From an uncultured Sphingobacteriales bacterium (lineage in GTDB: Bacteria > Bacteroidota > Bacteroidia > Chitinophagales > Chitinophagaceae), in the NCBI GenBank assembly GCA_946887085.1, contig CAMPKG010000064.1:1-12309 (forward strand): 12,309 nucleotides of DNA, in the 5' to 3' direction. Position 1 is the stretch's first letter, and each line of letters begins with the position of its first letter. Positions 7,118-12,309 of this stretch are shown here, piece after piece. A model generated the notes under the pieces. That model did no database searches. It saw only the letters and a program-made list of their open reading frames with translations, and was not told the origin of the DNA. A program made the position numbers and the translations under genes.

Positions 7118-9271
7118 ATGATAAAGTCACTATTGACAGGCATAGCCGTGCTTTGCTCTTTTTGTTCAACGGCCCAGGATACTTTGATCCTGATCGTTAA
7201 GGCGTCCCGCGATAATACACCCCTGGCAGGTGCAACAGCCACGGTCCATCCTTCCGGAAAATCATATGCTGCCGACAGCACCGGTAAAATTGAATTGGGC
7301 AACCTGGTACAGGGTACAAACCGGATCGACTTAACATCAACCGGATACCAGGAAAAATCGGTAACGGTTACGGTGCCGCTCCTTTCCGCAACGATAACCG
7401 CTCTCCTCGAAGAAAGCGAAGAGCTGGAGCAGGAGGTGGTGGTTACCGCTACAAGATTAAGCAGAACGATCGCAAACATTCCCACGCGGGTGGAAGTGAT
7501 CTCTGGCGAAGAACTGTCTGAAAAAGCGAACATGAGACCGGGAGAGATACGCATGCTGCTGAGCGAAAGCACAGGCATACAGGTGCAGCAAACATCCGCA
7601 ACATCGTTCAATGCAGGCATTCGTATACAGGGATTGGACGGCAGGTACACGCAACTGCTGAAGGATGGATATCCGCTTTATTCCGGCTTTTCCGGCGGCC
7701 TGTCGCTCATGCAAACTGCACCGCTCGATTTAAAGCAGGTAGAAGTGATCAAAGGTTCGGCGTCTACATTGTACGGCGGTGGCGCGATTGCGGGACTGGT
7801 AAACCTGGTATCGAAAACGCCTGCGAACAAGAGAGAATTGAGTATGATAGCGAACGGCACAACGGGAGGAGGTTTGGACCTGAGCGCTTTTTACAGTGAA
7901 CGTTACGGCAAAGCAGGTATTACCGTGTTCGCATCGCGCAACAGCAATAAGCCTTTCGATCCTGCAGACATCGGTCTGACCGCCATACCCAAATTTGAAC
8001 GATACTCCGTTAACCCGCGGTTGTTCTTGTACGGAACGAAAACGACGGTGGATGTAGGAGTGGGCTACATCACCGAAGACCGTGTAGGTGGCAGTATGAA
8101 TTATATCAGGAACGGAGAAGCGGGTTTTTTTGAAAAGAATAATACCCATCGCATCACCACGCAGGCGGGCGTCGTTCACAGGGTAAGCGACCATGCAACG
8201 ATACAGCTCAAAAACAGCTACAGCAGGTTTGACAGGCTCATCGCGATACCCGCTTATGATTTCGACGCCGTACAGCAATCATCGTTTACCGAAGTAACTT
8301 GGAACAGGAAGGGCGAAAAAGCGGATTGGGTGGTGGGCACCAACTTCCTGACAGAGGATCTTGATGAAAAATCTGCCAGCGTTGAACCCAGCCGCGATTA
8401 TCACTACAAAACGTACGGAGTGTTTGTACAGAATGCATTGAACATATCTGAGAAGGTAGTGCTCGAAAGCGGCCTTCGTGGCGACTTTGTAAAGAATTAC
8501 GGATTTGAACTGCTGCCGCGCGTTTCGGCAATGATCAGGATCTCTCCGAAGTTCACCACGAGAATAGGAGGAGGGTTGGGCTATAAAACGCCTACCATTT
8601 TCACCGAAGAAACGGAAAGGCTGCAGTTTAGAAATCTTTTACCTGTCGATGTCCACACGGCGCGCAATGAACGCTCGGCGGGCTCCAACTTAGACGTCAA
8701 CTACAAAACCAGCATCGGCAACGTAGGTGTGAGCCTGAACCAGTTGTTTTTTTATACGCGTTTGAACCACCCACTCATCCTCACACCTGCAGGGAATGGA
8801 CGGATAGCACTGAGAAATGCGCAGGGTCATCTCGATACCAGGGGTGCGGAGACGAATCTCAGGTTAATTTATGGTGACTTCAAGTTGTTCATTGGCTATA
8901 CCTATACAGATGCAAACACTCACTTTGCCGATGTAAAGGAATGGCTGCCACTCACTGCAAGACACAGGCTCAATAATGTTTTGATGTGGGAGAAGGGAGT
9001 GTCATGGAAGCTTGGCCTTGAGGCATATTACTACAGCAGGCAGCGGCTGAACGATGCCGGTTTCGGAAAGCCGTATTGGATCATGGGTTTTATGACGGAG
9101 AAGATGTGGGAGAAATTTTCGCTGTTCCTCAATTTTGAAAATTTCACCGATACACGCCAAAGTAAATTCGATACCATTTATACCGGCACTATCAATGATC
9201 CTCATTTTAAGGACATTTATGCACCTGTTGAAGGCTTTGTAATGAACGGGGGAATTAAGCTGAGGCTTTAA
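7118..9271 (+). CDS. TonB-dependent outer-membrane receptor with CarboxypepD_reg-like domain
   Basis: A complete 717-residue receptor with ATG at 7118. Residues 1-20 are the signal peptide. Residues ~22-95 form the carboxypeptidase-regulatory-like (CNA-B-type) domain common in Bacteroidota (TPLAGATATVHPSGKSY, DLTSTGYQEKSVTV). A TonB-box-like EVVVTATR lies at 106-113. The plug spans ~115-235, with IRIQGLDGRYTQLLKDGYP (168-186) and VEVIKGSASTLYGGGAIAGL (208-227), followed by a beta-barrel to the C-terminal strand GFVMNGGIKLRL. The last residue is Leu rather than the common aromatic. The receptor imports a substrate across the outer membrane using TonB-ExbBD energy. It is not SusC-like (too short, no SusD partner). 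The upstream Cys-rich protein points to a metal or metal chelate such as copper or haem; this is an inference from context. Confidence 0.95.
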   Translation: MIKSLLTGIAVLCSFCSTAQDTLILIVKASRDNTPLAGATATVHPSGKSYAADSTGKIELGNLVQGTNRIDLTSTGYQEKSVTVTVPLLSATITALLEESEELEQEVVVTATRLSRTIANIPTRVEVISGEELSEKANMRPGEIRMLLSESTGIQVQQTSATSFNAGIRIQGLDGRYTQLLKDGYPLYSGFSGGLSLMQTAPLDLKQVEVIKGSASTLYGGGAIAGLVNLVSKTPANKRELSMIANGTTGGGLDLSAFYSERYGKAGITVFASRNSNKPFDPADIGLTAIPKFERYSVNPRLFLYGTKTTVDVGVGYITEDRVGGSMNYIRNGEAGFFEKNNTHRITTQAGVVHRVSDHATIQLKNSYSRFDRLIAIPAYDFDAVQQSSFTEVTWNRKGEKADWVVGTNFLTEDLDEKSASVEPSRDYHYKTYGVFVQNALNISEKVVLESGLRGDFVKNYGFELLPRVSAMIRISPKFTTRIGGGLGYKTPTIFTEETERLQFRNLLPVDVHTARNERSAGSNLDVNYKTSIGNVGVSLNQLFFYTRLNHPLILTPAGNGRIALRNAQGHLDTRGAETNLRLIYGDFKLFIGYTYTDANTHFADVKEWLPLTARHRLNNVLMWEKGVSWKLGLEAYYYSRQRLNDAGFGKPYWIMGFMTEKMWEKFSLFLNFENFTDTRQSKFDTIYTGTINDPHFKDIYAPVEGFVMNGGIKLRL

Positions 9272-9300
9272 AACGAACACTCATTTGCGCTGGCAACCCA

Positions 9301-9861
9301 TTACAACACTTTTTCCATCGCGCCCTCATTGCCGGGAAGGTCGTAAGCTTTTGCGATGATTTTTGTACCAATGACGTTTTTATTTAGACGCGTAGTCTTG
9401 TACATCCAAATAACGTCATCAGGTGAGGCGTCGCCTTCTTCAATCAATTCACCAGTCGTTGAATAAATGGCAACCTTCACCGAGCAAACCTTAAAATCGT
9501 CCGTTGCCTGCACAAAAATTTTATCATTGCGTTTGCCCGCATATCCCTGCACGCTGAGGGCTGTCACGACGGGAGCGTAACGAGCATCCATAAAGGCTAC
9601 GTTGTATGCCGTTTGCCCTGGTTTCGCCGCGGCCAGGTAAGCTGCCTTCTTTTGCGGATCTCTCGTTGCAGCTTTAGCGTATGCAGCAAGGAGCCTGAAT
9701 TTTTCCCTCCATGCTTTTTTGTTGGGTGTAAGCGGGCGATTTTCGTCGATAGTGGGCGGGGCGCAGGCATAGGGCTTCCCGTTACGATGCTTAATGATGA
9801 TCTGTTTGCCGAGCATGCCGCTCAGGTTCATCATGATAATATTGCCTTTAATTTTCGCCAT
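9301..9861 (-). CDS. Conserved Bacteroidota protein of unknown function
   Basis: A 186-residue protein, ATG at 9861, with no signal peptide or membrane segment. It has the pattern of a recurrent Bacteroidota hypothetical family: an N-terminal MAKIKGNIIMMNLSGMLGKQ strand pair with a basic IIIKHRNGKP, a helical middle rich in Ala/Lys (KAWREKFRLLAAYAKAATRD...KKAAYLAAAK), then YNVAFMDARYAP. The C-terminal half has the alternating pattern of an Ig-like fold (KIFVQATDDFKVCSVKVAIY, GELIEEGDASPDDVIWMYKT, IAKAYDLPGNEGA). No function is known to me. It is convergent with the TonB receptor, with only 29 bp between the stops and no hairpin there. Upstream (9902-9974) lie repeats that could be operators for it. 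Confidence 0.82.
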   Translation of the reverse strand: MAKIKGNIIMMNLSGMLGKQIIIKHRNGKPYACAPPTIDENRPLTPNKKAWREKFRLLAAYAKAATRDPQKKAAYLAAAKPGQTAYNVAFMDARYAPVVTALSVQGYAGKRNDKIFVQATDDFKVCSVKVAIYSTTGELIEEGDASPDDVIWMYKTTRLNKNVIGTKIIAKAYDLPGNEGAMEKVL

Positions 9862-9901
9862 AGGGGATAAGGTTTAACTTATCTTTTGCTGAGATATAAA
9901 C

Positions 9902-9974
9902 AGTATCTGGAAGGTATCTAGTAATAGCTAAGCATTTACCAGATACTTGTCAGATCGTTTAAAAGTTCTTTTAA
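9902..9974. repeat. Cluster of short inverted and direct repeats upstream of the 9301-9861 gene
   Basis: AGTATCTGG (9902-9910) and CCAGATACT (9939-9947) are a perfect 9-bp inverted repeat with a 28-base spacer. GTATCT recurs at 9914-9919, 11 bp after its first copy, one helical turn apart. Just beyond is a 16-bp near-palindrome, TTAAAAG-TT-CTTTTAA (9959-9974). The cluster starts 41 bp upstream of the ATG at 9861. It may be a regulator site; it could also be chance in AT-rich DNA. Confidence 0.35.
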
Positions 9975-10004
9975 GATAAGAAAAAATGAAGAAAGCGCTT
10001 CGGC

Positions 10005-10035
10005 AAAAAACAAAACGGAGGGATATGCCCCCGTT
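10005..10035 (-). terminator. Intrinsic terminator of the 2H phosphoesterase pseudogene
   Basis: On the minus strand AACGGGGG pairs with CCCTCCGTT (8-bp stem with one bulged T) around the 5-base loop CATAT, and is followed by the T-rich run TTGTTTTTT. It begins six bases after the pseudogene's residual stop at 10041-10043. Hairpin plus T-run in the right orientation and place makes this a convincing rho-independent terminator. Confidence 0.7.
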
Positions 10036-10040
10036 ACCGT

Positions 10041-10386
10041 TCAGCCTGAAGAACCCTCCGATGGCAATAGACAGGTCTGAATGATGTTCCATTTTTTTGT
10101 GTCGTGCTGCAAGAGATGAAAGTTATTTACTTCAAATGACGAGGAGTATTTTTTTGTTTGATACTCCTCCCACGCGGCACGAAATTTATCCGGCGTCAAA
10201 TCCCGGTAGGCAACGGTGATATGCGGATTGAATTTCGATTCAATCCCGGATGTGCGCCACGTTCTTTAATGCCTCCTTCGCCCCGAAGCGGCCGGCAAAA
10301 TCCTTTTTGAACACCTCCACGTCGTCACAAATTTTACCTGGCGGTATGATGGCTATGAAATATAGGTTTTGTCTTTGCAATCGCAT
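10041..10386 (-). pseudogene. 2H phosphoesterase (2'-5' RNA ligase-like), internally deleted and frameshifted
   Basis: Two pieces of one gene lie in different frames. The N-terminal piece starts at ATG 10386: MRLQRQNLYFIAIIPPG...VFKKDFAGRF...ALKNVAHI, where the His of the first HxT motif is kept, then reads CGG GAT TGA and stops. The C-terminal piece, in another frame, runs from SGIESKFNPHITVAYRDL (second HxT motif intact) through KFRAAWEEYQ and FHLLQHDTKKWNII to a TGA at 10041-10043. Intact Bacteroidota homologues have roughly 60-70 residues between the two HxT motifs; here only a few codons separate them. So the middle of the domain is deleted, with the junction near 10248, and the frame is shifted. 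Both catalytic halves are needed for 2H activity, so the gene is almost certainly dead. A promoter-like box upstream and a terminator downstream remain. Confidence 0.85.
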
Positions 10387-10407
10387 TCCTCCATTGATAA
10401 GCCGGCA

Positions 10408-10415
10408 TATTTTTG
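10408..10415 (+). promoter_or_regulatory. Candidate -7 box of the KTSC-domain gene
   Basis: TATTTTTG matches TAnnTTTG on the plus strand, 81 bases before the ATG at 10497. A TTTG at 10374-10377 is 30 bases upstream, longer than usual spacing. In T-rich DNA this could be chance. Confidence 0.25.
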
Positions 10416-10430
10416 TGTAGACCAGCACGC

Positions 10431-10438
10431 CAAATGTA
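10431..10438 (-). promoter_or_regulatory. Candidate -7 box of the 2H phosphoesterase pseudogene
   Basis: The minus strand reads TACATTTG, a perfect TAnnTTTG match, 44 bases before the ATG at 10386. No TTTG is seen at the -33 spacing, so this rests on the -7 box and its position alone. Confidence 0.35.
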
Positions 10439-10496
10439 ACAACCAATCGACTGGCATATATTTATACTCCTGCACATGCCGGTTAAATCGATGTAA

Positions 10497-10709
10497 ATGA
10501 ATAGGCACTATGTAGATTCATCCATGGCATCAAGCGTCGGGTACGATCGCAAAACATCCACCCTCGAAATCGAATTCAGGTCGAATGGCGACGTGTGGCA
10601 GTACCATCATGTTCCGGAACATGTATACCGTGAAATGATCAGTGGCTCGATCGGCAAATACTTCCAGTCGCATATTAAGGGTCACTATCCCGAAACCCAG
10701 GTCAATTGA
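10497..10709 (+). CDS. KTSC-domain small protein
   Basis: A 70-residue protein consisting almost entirely of one KTSC domain (~residues 6-65), named from the C-terminus of some lysyl-tRNA synthetases. The hallmarks are VDSSMASSVGYDRKTSTLEI, then an aromatic-x-aromatic motif (W34-Q-Y36, in place of the usual YxY), HVPEHVYREM, and the closing GKYFQSHIKGHY. The function of stand-alone KTSC proteins is unknown; nucleic-acid binding has been suggested for the family. ATG 10497 fits the domain start. It is divergent from the 2H phosphoesterase pseudogene, 110 bp away, and 173 bp ahead of the large surface protein. Confidence 0.9.
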   Translation: MNRHYVDSSMASSVGYDRKTSTLEIEFRSNGDVWQYHHVPEHVYREMISGSIGKYFQSHIKGHYPETQVN

Positions 10710-10882
10710 AAAGCAGTGCCTATTTGTCCAGATTTAGGAATCGACTCCATGTATGAGAAATTTTACTGAATTGGGAGAACACCTGTCAGCCCCATAACGA
10801 TCTGATTTTCCAGCCGCTGCAAGCGTGAAAAATATTGTGGTTAAGCATTTGCCATGACTGGCACAGCCTAATCACCGTATTT

Positions 10883-12309
10883 ATGAAACAGATTTACCTT
10901 CTAATTGTTCTTTTAGCTCCGGTGTTCGTATCCGGCCAGTATGTGTTCAATGCCGCCTTCCAAAGTGTAAAGTTTGGCGGCCCCGGCGTAACCATCACGA
11001 ATAAAGTTAGCGACGGTACCACCAGCGGAAGCGTAGTGCTGTACCAGAATGTAGTAAACATCGACGGCCAGCAGATCGATGCGATCATCCGGACGATATC
11101 GGTCAGCTCCGGCGCCTACATGCTGTTTGACCAGGCTGGTACCGGTACCGGATATACGAATAATAATTCGACGTGGTTTTCGCCGCAATTCCTTTTTCCA
11201 GCGGGCGGCGGCTCCGCTTTATTTGAATTTGAGTTCATACTTGGCAACTCATATAACAACACAACAAAGACCGGCACACCGGTTACGCTGCAAAATATGA
11301 TGATCAACTCGTACGACATTGATGGCAACGACGCAGCAGGCTCGAACCAATTCAGTGAATTCGGAGGATTTTATACCAGTGAAGTATCAACGGTCACATC
11401 ATTGACCACTTCCTATAATGCAGCAACCAACCTTACCAGGTTCAATTCTACCATTAATACGAACGTTGTCAACGCAGCAGACCCCAACACCCGTGTGAGA
11501 GTGAGTTACCAGGAGATGAATAATTTCAGGATATCGGTAGGATCGGGCGGAGAGGGCGTGGCCTATTTCTTTATCGACTTCGATAAAGGCGTTGATTTCG
11601 GCGTACCGACAACGATAACCACTGCCCCTACTATTGATCTTACACCTTCTGCGTCAGGAACAGATAACAGCTCTTCCCTCTGCGCACCTGGTTCAATGAA
11701 ATTTACTGCCAGCGGCACCAACATTGCGCCCCTGCTCACCACTGCATCGGGCGGCACAACGCTCGAAAGGCTGCGCGTTACCTTTAACTCAACCGACATC
11801 AAAGACGGTGCATCCGAAATACTGCGTGTGGGGAACAGGGACATTGCGCTGAACTTTACGAACGGAGCAACACTTTCTACCATCAACATCAGCAGCACAA
11901 GCTATACTGCCACGGCCGTTGTCAGCGGCACCGAAAAATCGCTCTATCTCTCCAAAACGTCGAGCGCAACCATGACACTTGCAGAAGGCGAAAAATTATT
12001 GGATGGCATCTCGTACAAAAATAGCCTCGCCACCCCAACACCAGGCAACCGGCCCTTTAAAGTGCGCGCCAAAGACGGTGCGTACGAGAGCCAGGCTTAT
12101 ACCTTTACTGCAATCGTCGGTTATACTCCTGCAATAAGCCAGCAACCGCAGGCGGCCGTCATTGCAACGGGAGCGGGAACAAGCTTTACAACAGTGAGCA
12201 ATGCAGTTTCCTACCAGTGGCAGGTGAACGACGGCAGCGGCTTCCAGGATGTTGCCAACTCGGCAATCTACAGCGGCGCCACTACCGCCACACTTACGCT
12301 TACTAACGT
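10883..12309 (+). CDS. Large secreted multidomain protein with cadherin-like and Ig-like domains (3' end beyond window)
   Basis: Open from ATG 10883 to the window edge (475 codons) with no stop. Residues 1-19 (MKQIYLLIVLLAPVFVSGQ) are a signal peptide. The first ~230 residues are Asn/Thr/Ser/Gly-rich beta sequence (VTITNKVSDG, MMINSYDIDGNDAAGSNQF, VAYFFIDFDKGVDFG), probably an N-terminal domain with acidic calcium-type loops (DIDGND). A cadherin-like repeat follows at ~260-410: LERLRVTFNSTDIKDG ... LLDGISYKNSLATPTPGNRP, then KVRAKDGAYESQAYTFTAIV. It ends in an Ig-like domain: ISQQPQAAVIATGAG, VSYQWQVNDGSGF, YSGATTATLTLTN. This domain string is typical of very large Bacteroidota surface or type IX-secreted proteins with a C-terminal sorting domain, which would lie outside the window. 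Role probably adhesion or surface layer (inference). Confidence 0.87.
   Translation, partial: MKQIYLLIVLLAPVFVSGQYVFNAAFQSVKFGGPGVTITNKVSDGTTSGSVVLYQNVVNIDGQQIDAIIRTISVSSGAYMLFDQAGTGTGYTNNNSTWFSPQFLFPAGGGSALFEFEFILGNSYNNTTKTGTPVTLQNMMINSYDIDGNDAAGSNQFSEFGGFYTSEVSTVTSLTTSYNAATNLTRFNSTINTNVVNAADPNTRVRVSYQEMNNFRISVGSGGEGVAYFFIDFDKGVDFGVPTTITTAPTIDLTPSASGTDNSSSLCAPGSMKFTASGTNIAPLLTTASGGTTLERLRVTFNSTDIKDGASEILRVGNRDIALNFTNGATLSTINISSTSYTATAVVSGTEKSLYLSKTSSATMTLAEGEKLLDGISYKNSLATPTPGNRPFKVRAKDGAYESQAYTFTAIVGYTPAISQQPQAAVIATGAGTSFTTVSNAVSYQWQVNDGSGFQDVANSAIYSGATTATLTLTN

Noticed and set aside
7042..8278. Long minus-strand open frames (about 180-200 codons) opposite the TonB receptor
   Set aside because: They lie inside a complete, well-supported receptor gene and show no domain features.
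10501..10723. ATAGGCACT / AGTGCCTAT, a perfect 9-bp inverted repeat flanking the KTSC gene
   Set aside because: One arm lies inside the coding sequence, there is no transposase or target duplication, and a 9-bp match within ~220 bp is expected several times by chance in a window this size.
10850..10863. TGCCA-N4-TGGCA inverted repeat ahead of the large surface protein
   Set aside because: Five-base arms are common by chance and nothing else supports an operator there.
10894..11898. Several minus-strand open frames opposite the large surface protein
   Set aside because: The plus frame is open for 475 codons with a signal peptide and Ig-like/cadherin-like sequence; the minus frames are shadows.

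Overview
The window looks like a stretch of chromosome from a Bacteroidota bacterium, most likely family Chitinophagaceae (Chitinophaga/Niastella-like). This rests on: a two-unit MacB/FtsX-type permease ending in the typical 'ANPVKSLRTE' tail; a TonB-dependent receptor with an N-terminal carboxypeptidase-regulatory-like domain, preceded by a small Cys-rich protein; a lipoprotein whose cysteine is followed by Lys/Glu; a large Ig-like/cadherin-like surface protein; several TAnnTTTG (-7) promoter-like boxes; and mostly absent Shine-Dalgarno sequences. No tRNA, rRNA, IS element, phage integrase or CRISPR array was seen.

Layout. 1-934 (-): an SGNH-hydrolase-like membrane-anchored protein, cut by the window edge. 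1184-1795 (-): a secreted protein of unknown function. 1888-2877 (-): a DJ-1/PfpI-AraC fusion regulator, divergent from 3028-3459 (+), an AHSA1/SRPBCC protein. The divergent interval carries a perfect 12-bp direct repeat at both ends. 3524-5533 (-): an FtsX-like ABC permease that has lost most of its first FtsX membrane domain in frame. 5805-6728 (+): an orphan lipoprotein. 6762-9271 (+): a two-gene unit of a small Cys-rich exported protein and a TonB-dependent receptor, probably for a metal or metal complex. 9301-9861 (-): a Bacteroidota-specific conserved protein of unknown function. 10041-10386 (-): a 2H phosphoesterase (2'-5' RNA ligase-like) pseudogene whose middle is deleted, but which still has a -7 box and an intrinsic terminator. 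10497-10709 (+): a KTSC-domain protein. 10883 to the end (+): the N-terminal 475 residues of a large secreted repeat-domain protein.

Genes that probably work together: the AraC/DJ-1 regulator with the SRPBCC gene (divergent, shared candidate operator), and the Cys-rich protein with the TonB receptor (35-bp gap). The rest are mostly single-gene units in alternating orientation. The most notable observations are the two genes with clean internal deletions (permease and 2H phosphoesterase), the 12-bp repeat in the regulator/SRPBCC promoter region, and the possible leaderless start of the Cys-rich/TonB operon. I found no clear evidence for a wholly new multi-gene system.
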